The notes under the pieces are model-generated. The model was not told where the DNA came from. It searched no databases and was given only the letters and a program-made list of their open reading frames with translations. Shown here one piece after another: positions 34,240 through 42,557 of a DNA stretch of 42,557 nucleotides (its first letter is position 1; every line of letters starts with the position of its first letter). The translations under genes were made by a program, and so were the position numbers. Origin of the DNA: Flavobacteriaceae bacterium (GTDB taxonomy: Bacteria > Bacteroidota > Bacteroidia > Flavobacteriales > Flavobacteriaceae); contig CANGTQ010000016.1 in the NCBI GenBank assembly GCA_947456955.1, positions 1 to 42,557 on the forward strand. Direction: 5' to 3'.

Positions 34240-34671
34240 ATGAAAAACCAACTACAAGCATTAGACGAAGTAATAAGTAATTTTACTGAAGATGAAAAAC
34301 AAATAATGGATGCCAATCGTTTTCCATATATCTTCTCAAAGGCATGGATGTACTTAAAGAAGGGGCTAAATATTTATAGAAAACAAGACGCTTTTGGAGA
34401 GCCATCTTTAGATTACGATGAAGAAGATCTTCAAATCTTAGCTTACGGCTGCAATCAAATTTTAAGAGGTATTGGCATGACAGAACAAAAACCATTCACA
34501 AATTTAGATGTATTTGGTTTTTACAACTTATTTAGTCTATTTCATTTTAACTATGTAAGTAGAAAAACAAATCATAGTTTTATACTCGATGGCAAATCAG
34601 GAGCTTTAGATTGCATAACCTTTAGGCATTTTATTGATGATAGTACAATTGTGTATTATAATTTTTGTTAA
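34240..34671 (+). CDS. Hypothetical protein, 143 residues
   Basis: Unrecognised. Helical N-terminal half (LDEVISNFTEDEKQIMDA, FSKAWMYLKKGLNIYRKQ) and an aromatic-rich second half (VFGFYNLFSLFHFNYVSRK, DDSTIVYYNFC). No signal peptide. Probably co-transcribed with the WG-repeat gene upstream. Confidence 0.62.
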   Translation: MKNQLQALDEVISNFTEDEKQIMDANRFPYIFSKAWMYLKKGLNIYRKQDAFGEPSLDYDEEDLQILAYGCNQILRGIGMTEQKPFTNLDVFGFYNLFSLFHFNYVSRKTNHSFILDGKSGALDCITFRHFIDDSTIVYYNFC

Positions 34672-34747
34672 TATATAGAAAAATAACACTATTAATTATA
34701 TTACCAACAAATTCCCTACAACTATTATAGGATTGATAATTTTAATT

Positions 34748-35212
34748 ATGGTAAATATTTTAGAAAAACACAGGATGTTACGACTTGATTTAATCAACGA
34801 AATGAATATAGATGGTGACACAAATAAAATATTTTATCTCTACGAAAATAGCTCAAATTGGCCTAATGGTTTCATGTTTGCAGAATTTAAAAATCAATTT
34901 GTTTTTGTAAAAGATTGCAATCAAAAAACAATTCACTTCTACAACGATTTTTTCCAAAAAATAAAATTAATCTACAGTTTTTTAGAACTAAATACGGACG
35001 ATTATCATGTTTTAAATGATATTACATCTTTTTTTAAAACCAATAAATCAATCGCAATAACGCCAACCGACACACCTTTCAACCCCTATAAATTTGCCGG
35101 TGATTGTAAGTTCCAAGTTATTTATAAACCTTTTAAAATAAGCATCATAGAAGCAAGTATAGAAAATATATATGCAGTTGAAGAGGAAAGAAAAAATAAC
35201 TCATCCAATTAA
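34748..35212 (+). CDS. Hypothetical protein, 154 residues
   Basis: Unrecognised. The ATG at 34748 (MVNILEKHRMLRLDLINEM) is preferred over an upstream TTG that would add only five hydrophobic residues. Mixed strands and helices (NKIFYLYENSSNWPNGFMF, FQVIYKPFKISIIEASIENI). The size and style suit small immunity-like or SMI1-type proteins, but no signature was recognised. Confidence 0.6.
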   Translation: MVNILEKHRMLRLDLINEMNIDGDTNKIFYLYENSSNWPNGFMFAEFKNQFVFVKDCNQKTIHFYNDFFQKIKLIYSFLELNTDDYHVLNDITSFFKTNKSIAITPTDTPFNPYKFAGDCKFQVIYKPFKISIIEASIENIYAVEEERKNNSSN

Positions 35213-35364
35213 ACTGTTAAGAAAATAAATAGAACGTTCGTTTTCTTTATCAATTTCGTGCGCTAATGGATCGATTACTGATTTATAATACTGATTATAA
35301 TATAATTACAAAACAAAAGACGTTTGTACTCCAGAACCGAAAAAGTTAACGTTGGAATGCAAAA

Positions 35365-35389
35365 ATTATATGAAGAATTAAGTAAATAA
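35365..35389 (+). pseudogene. Short 3' coding fragment
   Basis: Just before the next gene the frame reads VNVGMQKLYEELSK and a stop, the tail of a ~25-codon open stretch without a usual start. It may be the end of a lost gene. Very short; chance is possible. Confidence 0.2.
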
Positions 35390-35399
35390 TAAACACAAA

Positions 35400-35783
35400 A
35401 TGGAGTTACGACAAAAATACATAGACTTTATCCTAGACAACTTAATTCATGATACTATTAAAATCCAACTCCCAATACCTGGAGATAACGGAAAAAATTA
35501 TTGTGTCATAGAGGGAACAATACTACACATGGATATAAACATTCAAATAGTAGCTAAATATACCCGAGCTGTAAAAATCAAACTCAATTTTGATGACTAT
35601 GAAAAAGAACAAATCTTTTTTATTCCAATAGCAGAATCTCCGGAACTTATCGAAAGAAAACTCCATTACACACTTAAAAAATTAGTCTTAGATACTTTCG
35701 AAGAAAACGGCCGTCGTCAAGAAATAAAAAAGTGGTATGATGACGCAAAAAGAAATAAAATTCTAAAAAAAATAAATTCATAG
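35400..35783 (+). CDS. Hypothetical protein, 127 residues
   Basis: Unrecognised. A beta-rich first part (IKIQLPIPGDNGKNYCVIEG, INIQIVAKYTRAVKIKLNFD) followed by a helical, very basic C-terminus (EIKKWYDDAKRNKILKKINS) that could touch nucleic acid. Last gene of the accessory plus-strand run. Confidence 0.62.
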   Translation: MELRQKYIDFILDNLIHDTIKIQLPIPGDNGKNYCVIEGTILHMDINIQIVAKYTRAVKIKLNFDDYEKEQIFFIPIAESPELIERKLHYTLKKLVLDTFEENGRRQEIKKWYDDAKRNKILKKINS

Positions 35784-35867
35784 CATTTAATGTAATTTGT
35801 AACTACCGCTTCGAAATGTAAATTATTTCACATCTAAATTGTTTTGGTATTATACTACTTTTTTAGA

Positions 35868-36000
35868 AAAACAAGGCTAGAGAGTTCACTCGTGCCAATG
35901 AACTTTAAATTACTTTAAGTTCATTTTTTTAGGTAAATTTTTGAATAAAATTTTCAAGAAAACTGATTGTTTGTTTTGAAAACAAGTCTATAGAGTTCAC
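35868..36000. repeat. 22-bp direct repeat pair
   Basis: AAAACAAGGCTAGAGAGTTCAC (split here as AAAACAAGGCTAG + AGAGTTCAC) at 35868-35889 recurs at 35979-36000 with two differences (G to T at positions 9 and 13). The copies are 111 bases apart, in the same orientation, at the edge of the accessory region. Confidence 0.55.
35897..35930. terminator. Hairpin terminator after the accessory gene run
   Basis: AATGAACTT (35897-35905) pairs with AAGTTCATT (35917-35925) and is followed by T residues on the plus strand. It lies within the 111-base interval between the two 22-bp repeats. Confidence 0.55.
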
Positions 36001-36444
36001 ATACAAAGCCACTGTTTTCAGTGTTTTTTTTTGTTCCAGCCATTTTAGATCTTTCCTAATTTTTTATTGATTTTGGGTGTTTTTGAGCCAAAAGTTTGCA
36101 CATAGTTTGCACAACAAATTTTTCAGGACGACCATAAGTCAATTTATCATGGTAAATGCATAAGTTCTTTTAGACGCTTGAAGAGCTAAATTCATTTTAC
36201 GCTTCCCTAAATATTAGATAACCTACTTTTAACCATTGAATTTTGCCAATTAGAAGTGACTGAAAATTTAGAAAAAATGGATAAAATCTTTAAATATTTA
36301 TACTTTATCTTATACCTTATTTTTGCCTCTTATTTATAGAATCAAATAACAGAAAAAAGAAAATTGCTACATCATTATACAAAATTTATATAGTAATTAG
36401 GCTATTATAAAAAAATAAAACATTTAATTTAATTTTGTAATCAA

Positions 36445-36472
36445 TTGTAATGAGATTTCTTTACTATTTTAG
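36445..36472 (+). promoter_or_regulatory. Candidate promoter of the large T9SS protein gene
   Basis: TTG (36445-36447), a 17-base spacer and TATTTTAG (36465-36472), one base off TAnnTTTG, 29 bases before the ATG. Confidence 0.35.
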
Positions 36473-36501
36473 CGCTTCATTTTTTTTAAACTAATTCAAT
36501 T

Positions 36502-39500
36502 ATGAAAAAAATTATTTTTATTTCATTTGGCCTTTTGTTAAACTCTTTCAATGGTTTTTCTCAAGTTTTTTCAAATTCAACAGCATCTGCTGCGGGTTCT
36601 TGGAATGGAACATTAACAAAAACAGTAACTGTTTCTGGTCTTTCTAATTTAAATGCTGGAATTTTTGAATTAGTTCAAGTTAATCTCCACATGGGTGATG
36701 ATGCCAATACAAGAAATTATAATAACTATAGGATAACCTTAACCAAAGGAACAACAAGTATAGATTTGGTTGCTGTAGGAGGATTTCCTAACTCTACCGT
36801 TAAGCAGATTAATACCAAGTTTAGATACAATACTTATTTAAAAAGACTTTTTGAACACGGAGGAACTGCTGAGCCATTTGGTATTGGTTATTATCGTTCA
36901 CAAGATGATTTAAATGCATTTAATGGCATTGACCCAAATGGGGTTTGGACTATAAACATAACTGAAACATCTACAGCTACAGGAGGTCGTTTTAACAAAG
37001 TAGATTTAATATTCAAATCACCATTTACAGTTCAAGATTACACTACACTAAATAGTTATGATAATTGCTCAACGCCATATTGTTTAGGTACTGCCGAAAT
37101 TATTGTAGCTTCCAATAATGGATTTACAAATCAACCTGGAGATATGTTTAATTCCAATACTGCATCATGTAGTTGGAATGCAGCCCAAAACAATTCCGCT
37201 TGGTTCAAGTTTAGAGCCGTTCAGTCGACTGTAGGAATAACTATATCAGGAATCACTGGTAATTTACAAATTTTAGCTATTGATGCAGGTATTGATAATA
37301 ATCCTTGTACACCAGCCGATAATATTTTGTTAACTGGAGGTTGCCCATCATTAAGTAGTAATGATACTTATTCTTCACCTCAATATTTAAACGGTTCTAC
37401 TAAAAACAATCAACTCAATTTAAGTGGTTTAACAATTGGAAAATTTTATCATTTTATCGTTGACGGATCAGGTGCGTCAGTCTCTCCATTTTATATAGAA
37501 ACCACAGGAACATCTTTCGATTGTTCTAATTGTTCCCTTAATGCTACATTAGGAAGTAATAGCCCAGTTTGTGCTAATGGAACATTAAATCTAACTTGTA
37601 ATGATGGTACATCTTGGTCTTGGACTGGTCCAAACGGTTTTACGAGTAGTATTCAAAATCCAACTTTAAATAATGTAACTTCTTTGGCTTCTGGAACCTA
37701 TACTGTTGCCATTACAGACAATAATGGTTGTACAGATACTAAGTCAATTGATGTAGTAGTAAATTCTTTTGTATCTCCTACTTTTAATACCCCAAGCCCA
37801 GTTTGTATTGGCTCAACGCTAAACCCGCTTCCAACAACTTCAAACAATGGAATTCAAGGAGAATGGAGTCCTGCCTTGAATAACTCCACAACAACAATTT
37901 ATACATTCACTCCTAATCTAGATCAATGTGCTTCGACTACTACGCTAACCATAACAGTAAATAATTGTGATTTTGGTCCTTATGCTACTGCAGTTTGGAT
38001 GGATGATTGTACTGATCTTGGCGATGGAAAATTTTATAATACGACAGGAGGTGGAGCTGATTTAGTTAATCAAGAACCTGGTAATACTTTTATAAAAGAT
38101 TTTGGTGTTCACATAGAAAACTCTTCTAGTTTGATTTTTAGAGGAGGTGAGGTGAAAACCTATAAAAACGGCGGAACTAATGTTTGTGGTACTAAAATGT
38201 ACTATAGATATTATTTAACTTCTGCAGCAGCTGGTGCATTTATACCAAGAAATTTAGCTTTTTTCAGTGATTGTAATACTGGTATAAGTGAATTTACAAA
38301 TGGGGGAGGGCCTTGTGCCACCGGACAACAAAAATGGCAATGTGTCTCGCAAACTGGATGTGATACTCCTGTAAATTTAACTACAGTTCCTGCTGGCGAT
38401 TATACATTGGAAGTTTACTATGATGTAACTGGCGATTTTAATTCTACAACTCAATGTGATGATACTATCATTTTAAACAACGGTGGAACAAACTACAAAG
38501 CTAATTTTAGTATCATAGCTTTACCAACATTAAGCAATACTAATCCAACAACTTGTAATGGTGTAGATGGAAGTATTACTATATCTGGACTTAAAGCAAA
38601 TGAAGTTTATTCTATCACCTACAATTTTAATACATCATCTGTTGGTCCAAATAATTTTACCTCAAATAATAATGGGGAAATTCTAATTTCAAATTTAGGT
38701 ATAGGTACTTATTCTAATTTTAGTTTTGTTATCAATAGTTGTACTACCATTTTACCTTCGAGTGTAACATTACAAAATCCAGTTATAACTCCGGTTTTTA
38801 GTACACCAAATCCTTTTTGCTTTGGAGCTAGTTTACCAGTCTCGTTAATTCCAACTACTTCAAATAATGGTATTATCGGAAGTTGGTTGCCTGCTCTAAG
38901 CAATACTGCGACTACAAACTACACTTTTACACCAGATTCGGGACAATGTGCTACTACTACCAATTTAACAGTGGTTATTAATCCGGAAATTACCGGAACA
39001 ACAAATGCAAATCCAAATACGGTTTGTAATGCAAGTTCATCAGGCTGTACACCAACCGGAACAAAGGTGGTAATTAATGAAGTGATGCATTTCCCATTAA
39101 CTGCTCAAGGATTAGTTGCTACTGGGACGGAATATATAGAACTTTATAACCCAACCTGTTCTCCAATAGACTTATCATGTTACACTATTGCTACAGCAGC
39201 AAGACCAAATTCCAATCCCGGTAGTACCCTTTCTAGAGGGGGTACGGTATTAATTCCTTCCGGAACTATCTTGGCACCAAAATCACATTATGTTATTGGT
39301 ACTTCTACTTCATCATCAAATCTTGCAAATATCGATTACAACACTACTTTGACTTCTAATTACTGTTCTATCAATCAATTTGTATTGGCTAATGGAGATG
39401 GATGGGTATCTTTAAATGATGCAAACGGAACTCCTGTAGATGCTATCTATTGGACAGTTGGTGCTAATGAAAGTTCAAAAATAACAACCGATGACGACTT

Positions 39501-42213
39501 AGACGATGCTCCATGTATTCCAACATCATTAGGTGCTTGTAATACAAGTAGTTTGACATTATTGTCAGCAAAAGCCATCCATCAATTAAATCCTTCCTTA
39601 ATTAATTATGTTGGACAAACTACACTTCAAGGGTTAAGTTCAACAGGAAATACATTTAGCAGAATACCTGATGGTGGCGCTTGGCAAAGAGATATTATTG
39701 GAAGCATTAATTTGACAAATTGTAATAATGGTATTTGTGATACTCCTGCAACTTCAACTTGTAACGGAAGTGCAACAGTAACAATTACACAAGGTTCTGG
39801 GAATTATAGTTATTTATGGAATGACCTACAAGCGCAAACCACAGCAACAGCCAACAATTTATGTGCTGGAAATTACTGTGTTACCGTAACCGATTTGGAT
39901 ACCAATTGTATACAGCAATTCTGTGTTACAGTGAGCGATAATATTCCAAATGTAACACCAACATTTTCTTTTGGAACTACTTTGAGTATTTGTTCAGGGG
40001 TAACAGTACCAGTATTGCCAACTTCTTCAAGTAATTCCATTACAGGTTCATGGTCGCCTGCTATAGTTGATAATGCAAATAATGGAACATATACTTTTAC
40101 ACCAGATGCAGGACAATGTGCTAATACTACCACATTTACCGTTACAATTACTCCACAAACAACACCAACATTCGCTTTTGGAACCAGTTTGACAGCCTGT
40201 CAAGGAGATGTTTCTATACAAGTGCTTTTGCCTTCTTTATCGAATAATTCTATTTCTGGTACTTGGAGTCCATCTACAATAGATTATTCAATACTTGGGC
40301 AAACGATTTATACTTTTACACCTGATGCAGGACAATGTGCTAACACTACAACATTTACTGTTACTATAACTCCTCAAACAACACCAACGTTTAGTTTTGG
40401 AACTACATTGAGTATTTGTTCTGGTGGAATTGTACCAACATTGCCAACTACTTCTAATAATACTATCACAGGAACATGGTCGCCTGCTATTGTTGATAAT
40501 GTCAATAATGGAACATATACTTTTACTCCAAATTCATCGAGTTCGTCCTCTCCTAATTTAATTGTAAATGGTGATTTTTCTCAAGGAAATTCGAACTTTA
40601 GTTCTGATTATCAATTCATCACAAATGCTGGGCAAAGTGGAGTTCAGAGAGCGTATGGAATTGTATCTGCTGCCAATTCTTGGTTTCAATTTTTTCCGTC
40701 TTGTATAAGTAATGCTCCTTCTGGAGGAAATATGATGGTAGTTGACGGTTCTACATCAAACGCAGGGAATGATAAAGTTTGGGGACAAACAGTAACTGTA
40801 CTCCCAAATAAAACATATACTTTTAGTTATTGGTTGCAAACTATTGCTACTCCAAATCAAGCATCAATTGAAGTTAAAATAAATGGGACTTCAATTGGAA
40901 CTGCACTAGCGCCAAATACCAATTGTCAAACAACACAATATACTTACCAATGGAATTCAGGCTCAAATACGGCAGCTCAAATTGAAATTTTTGATAGAGT
41001 TTTTATTGCTAATGGGAATGATTTTTCGTTAGATGATATTTCATTAGTTGAAAATAGTCCACAATGTGCAACATCTACAACTCTTACCGTTACAATAACA
41101 CCACAAACTACACCAACCTTTAGTTTTGGGACTTCTTCAAGTATTTGCTCCGGTGGCATTGTGCCTTCATTGCCAACAACTTCAAGCAATTCCATTACAG
41201 GAACATGGTCGCCTGCTATTGTTGATAATGCCAATAATGGAACATATACTTTCACACCCAATACAGGACAATGTGCTAACACTACCACGTTTACTGTTAC
41301 TATAACTCCACAAATTACACCAACGTTCACTTTTGGAACTACTTTGAATATTTGTGAAGGGGATCCAGTACCAACGTTACCAAACACATCAAGTAATTCT
41401 GTAACAGGAACTTGGTCGCCAGCTGTTGTTGATAATGCCAATGACGGAACCTATACCTTTACACCAAATATTGGGCAATGCGCTACTACAAGCTCATTTA
41501 CTGTAATTGTAACTCAAAAGCTAACTCCTACTTTTGGATTTGGAACTAGTCAGACAGCCTGTCAAGGTGTTTCTGCGCAAGTATTATTACCTACTACTTC
41601 AGACAACTCAATTACAGGATCTTGGAATCCATCTACAATTGATTATTCAATAATAGGTCAAACTGTATATACTTTCACGCCTAATTCTGGACAATGCGCA
41701 TTTAATACCACTTTAACAGTAACTGTAAACACAATTCCACAATTTACAATTTCTGGGGGTTGTGATGGTGAGAAATATGTATTACAAATTGTTGCAGAAA
41801 ACCAAAACATTGATTTAGTTGAATGGTATTTTAATGATACGATGATTGGTCAAGGAAACTCTATTGTTATAACCGGTGAAGGTACTTACACTGCTGTAGT
41901 AACTAACGCCGATACTTGTGATAATAGTGCTCAATTTGTTGTTAGCAATGATTATTGTTCAATACAAAAAGGTATTTCTGTTAATAATGATGGTTTTAAT
42001 GATGTTTTTGAATTGACAAATTTAGATGTGAACTATTTGCAAATTTTTAATCGATATGGCATGGAGGTATATTCAAAAAGAAATTACACAAACGAATGGG
42101 GTGGTAATTCAAATGATGGAGACGAACTTCCTGACGGAACCTATTATTATGTAATTGAACAACGTTCGGGTACTGTTAAAACAGGATGGATTTACATCAA
42201 TAGAGCACAATAA
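36502..42213 (+). CDS. Large secreted T9SS type B sorting protein with repeats
   Basis: 1903 residues. Signal peptide MKKIIFISFGLLLNSFNGFS; then a region like a proprotein-convertase P domain (VFSNSTASAAGSWNGTLTK onwards, to ~160); a Cys-containing domain; an Ig/PKD-like unit (~350-420); a lamin-tail domain around 854-1000 (KVVINEVMHF, EYIELYNP); a SprB-like repeat near 1080-1150 (GSGNYSYLWNDLQAQTTATA); and eight related ~70-residue repeats (TPTFSFGTTLSICSGG ... NNGTYTFTP ... GQCANTTTFTVTITPQ), two early and diverged, six near the end. One repeat is split by a ~170-residue inserted domain. The C-terminus (~1820-1903, GISVNNDGFNDVFELTNL) is the type B sorting domain. It should be exported and held at the surface, probably as an adhesin. 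A PorP/SprF gene follows. Confidence 0.93.
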   Translation: MKKIIFISFGLLLNSFNGFSQVFSNSTASAAGSWNGTLTKTVTVSGLSNLNAGIFELVQVNLHMGDDANTRNYNNYRITLTKGTTSIDLVAVGGFPNSTVKQINTKFRYNTYLKRLFEHGGTAEPFGIGYYRSQDDLNAFNGIDPNGVWTINITETSTATGGRFNKVDLIFKSPFTVQDYTTLNSYDNCSTPYCLGTAEIIVASNNGFTNQPGDMFNSNTASCSWNAAQNNSAWFKFRAVQSTVGITISGITGNLQILAIDAGIDNNPCTPADNILLTGGCPSLSSNDTYSSPQYLNGSTKNNQLNLSGLTIGKFYHFIVDGSGASVSPFYIETTGTSFDCSNCSLNATLGSNSPVCANGTLNLTCNDGTSWSWTGPNGFTSSIQNPTLNNVTSLASGTYTVAITDNNGCTDTKSIDVVVNSFVSPTFNTPSPVCIGSTLNPLPTTSNNGIQGEWSPALNNSTTTIYTFTPNLDQCASTTTLTITVNNCDFGPYATAVWMDDCTDLGDGKFYNTTGGGADLVNQEPGNTFIKDFGVHIENSSSLIFRGGEVKTYKNGGTNVCGTKMYYRYYLTSAAAGAFIPRNLAFFSDCNTGISEFTNGGGPCATGQQKWQCVSQTGCDTPVNLTTVPAGDYTLEVYYDVTGDFNSTTQCDDTIILNNGGTNYKANFSIIALPTLSNTNPTTCNGVDGSITISGLKANEVYSITYNFNTSSVGPNNFTSNNNGEILISNLGIGTYSNFSFVINSCTTILPSSVTLQNPVITPVFSTPNPFCFGASLPVSLIPTTSNNGIIGSWLPALSNTATTNYTFTPDSGQCATTTNLTVVINPEITGTTNANPNTVCNASSSGCTPTGTKVVINEVMHFPLTAQGLVATGTEYIELYNPTCSPIDLSCYTIATAARPNSNPGSTLSRGGTVLIPSGTILAPKSHYVIGTSTSSSNLANIDYNTTLTSNYCSINQFVLANGDGWVSLNDANGTPVDAIYWTVGANESSKITTDDDLDDAPCIPTSLGACNTSSLTLLSAKAIHQLNPSLINYVGQTTLQGLSSTGNTFSRIPDGGAWQRDIIGSINLTNCNNGICDTPATSTCNGSATVTITQGSGNYSYLWNDLQAQTTATANNLCAGNYCVTVTDLDTNCIQQFCVTVSDNIPNVTPTFSFGTTLSICSGVTVPVLPTSSSNSITGSWSPAIVDNANNGTYTFTPDAGQCANTTTFTVTITPQTTPTFAFGTSLTACQGDVSIQVLLPSLSNNSISGTWSPSTIDYSILGQTIYTFTPDAGQCANTTTFTVTITPQTTPTFSFGTTLSICSGGIVPTLPTTSNNTITGTWSPAIVDNVNNGTYTFTPNSSSSSSPNLIVNGDFSQGNSNFSSDYQFITNAGQSGVQRAYGIVSAANSWFQFFPSCISNAPSGGNMMVVDGSTSNAGNDKVWGQTVTVLPNKTYTFSYWLQTIATPNQASIEVKINGTSIGTALAPNTNCQTTQYTYQWNSGSNTAAQIEIFDRVFIANGNDFSLDDISLVENSPQCATSTTLTVTITPQTTPTFSFGTSSSICSGGIVPSLPTTSSNSITGTWSPAIVDNANNGTYTFTPNTGQCANTTTFTVTITPQITPTFTFGTTLNICEGDPVPTLPNTSSNSVTGTWSPAVVDNANDGTYTFTPNIGQCATTSSFTVIVTQKLTPTFGFGTSQTACQGVSAQVLLPTTSDNSITGSWNPSTIDYSIIGQTVYTFTPNSGQCAFNTTLTVTVNTIPQFTISGGCDGEKYVLQIVAENQNIDLVEWYFNDTMIGQGNSIVITGEGTYTAVVTNADTCDNSAQFVVSNDYCSIQKGISVNNDGFNDVFELTNLDVNYLQIFNRYGMEVYSKRNYTNEWGGNSNDGDELPDGTYYYVIEQRSGTVKTGWIYINRAQ
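39949..41730 (+). repeat. Coding repeats of ~210 bp, six units with one interrupted
   Basis: Six units start near 39955, 40162, 40381, 41104, 41314 and 41521, each beginning TPTF(S/A/T)FGT. Two kinds occur: a common form (GTWSPAIVDNANNGTYTF) and a longer form (LLPxxSxNSI ... STIDYSIxGQT(I/V)YTF) at positions two and six. The third is interrupted from about 40540 to 41060. Confidence 0.8.
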
Positions 42214-42252
42214 CTTACCATATAATTTGCATTCAAAATAAAACAAAACAAA

Positions 42253-42557
42253 ATGAAGAAAGTATATTTCATTGCGATATTGGCTTTAGCGATTACTGAG
42301 TTAAGAGCACAGCAAGATCCGCATTACACACAATATATGTACAATATGAGTGTGATGAATCCAGCGTATGCGGGTTCAAAAGAGAGTATGTCAGCAGGTT
42401 TCCTTTACAGAAAACAATGGGTAGAAATTGAAGATGCTCCTACAACCGGAACATTTTTTATCCACAGCCCTGTTGGAAGAAATGTAGGGTTGGGACTTTC
42501 TGTAATCTCAGATAAAATTGGACCTGTAGAAGAGAATAATTTTTACGCCGATTTCTC
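42253..42557 (+). CDS. PorP/SprF family protein, N-terminal part (3' cut by window)
   Basis: The first 101 residues are visible. Signal peptide MKKVYFIAILALAITELRAQ, then the family signature QDPHYTQYMYNMSVMNPAYA and GSKESMSAGFLYRKQWVEIE, then HSPVGRNVGLGLSVISDKIG. PorP/SprF proteins are outer-membrane beta barrels that partner with T9SS type B cargo and help anchor it at the surface; the gene sits 39 bases after that cargo gene, the usual arrangement. The window ends before the barrel is complete. Confidence 0.92.
   Translation, partial: MKKVYFIAILALAITELRAQQDPHYTQYMYNMSVMNPAYAGSKESMSAGFLYRKQWVEIEDAPTTGTFFIHSPVGRNVGLGLSVISDKIGPVEENNFYADF

Larger units (their letters stand above)
35784..36501. 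other. Right boundary of the accessory region, no gene
   Basis: About 720 bases without a convincing gene. It holds two 22-bp near-identical direct repeats, a bidirectional hairpin, a tandem AGTTTGCACA pair near 36090-36111, and short minus-strand frames full of stops. It ends in the promoter region of the large T9SS protein gene. Confidence 0.5.

Noticed and set aside
15846..36000. Duplicate of the tRNA-Arg 3' end as an att site
   Set aside because: I looked for GGTTCGAATCC or TCTGGGATCACCA downstream and saw none; only a 9-base match next to the terminator, which is too short.
36031..36240. Possible tyrosine recombinase remnant on the minus strand
   Set aside because: Short frames (MNLALQASKRTYAF, LLCKLCANFWLKNTQNQ) are broken by stops and show no R-H-R-Y integrase motif.
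40977..41441. 154-codon minus-strand ORF
   Set aside because: It mirrors the repeats of the large T9SS protein; the shadow frame is open only because the coding strand is repetitive.

Overview
The window comes from a member of the Flavobacteriaceae, most likely Flavobacterium or a close relative. The evidence is two type IX secretion (T9SS) type B sorting proteins, a PorP/SprF-family protein, the bacillithiol gene bshC, Bacteroidota-type promoters (TTG, about 20 bases, TAnnTTTG), few Shine-Dalgarno sequences, and AT-rich DNA. All family names come from reading motifs; no database search was run.

Left part (1-15.2 kb), conserved housekeeping genes: the tail of a T9SS type B protein; a class I/II aminotransferase; a DUF1573 protein; valS; a small lipoprotein; ndk; a two-gene unit of a duplicated-domain lipoprotein and bshC; a cysteine desulfurase; an Mla-type lipid transport operon (permease, ATPase, MCE protein); an NlpC/P60 peptidase; and a thiolase. 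Several genes have clear hairpin terminators and -7 boxes.

At 15.47-15.84 kb lie tRNA-Ser(GCT), tRNA-Pro(TGG) and tRNA-Arg(TCT). Immediately after tRNA-Arg the sequence changes to an accessory region of about 20 kb (15.9-35.8 kb). It is visibly more AT-rich, consists almost entirely of unrecognised genes, and carries broken genes: a vWA gene lacking its 5' end and holding a stop codon, a scrambled IS256-family element, and several orphan gene fragments. No integrase was found. A pair of 22-bp near-identical direct repeats lies just past its right end.

The accessory region has two parts. On the minus strand is a three-gene operon (18.5-20.7 kb): two related single-pass membrane proteins flanking a coiled-coil protein. 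From 21.7 kb on, genes are almost all on the plus strand. They encode a possible degenerate caspase-like protein, a 20-residue beta-repeat protein, a secreted protein, a dual-specificity-type phosphatase, two paralogous WG-repeat proteins, two paralogous Rossmann-like proteins facing each other (one paired with a small winged-helix-like protein), a frameshifted secreted protein, an HExxH metalloprotease-like protein with a DUF1232-like tail, and several small unknowns. Three of these proteins (both WG proteins and the 233-residue protein) end in an acidic-LPF tail like the C-terminal tip of bacterial SSB. Gene duplication plus this shared tail make the cluster the best candidate for an undescribed system.

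Right end (36.5-42.6 kb): a 1903-residue T9SS-secreted multidomain protein with eight related repeats, one interrupted by an inserted domain, followed by the start of a PorP/SprF-family gene. This pairing is typical of Bacteroidota gliding and adhesion loci.
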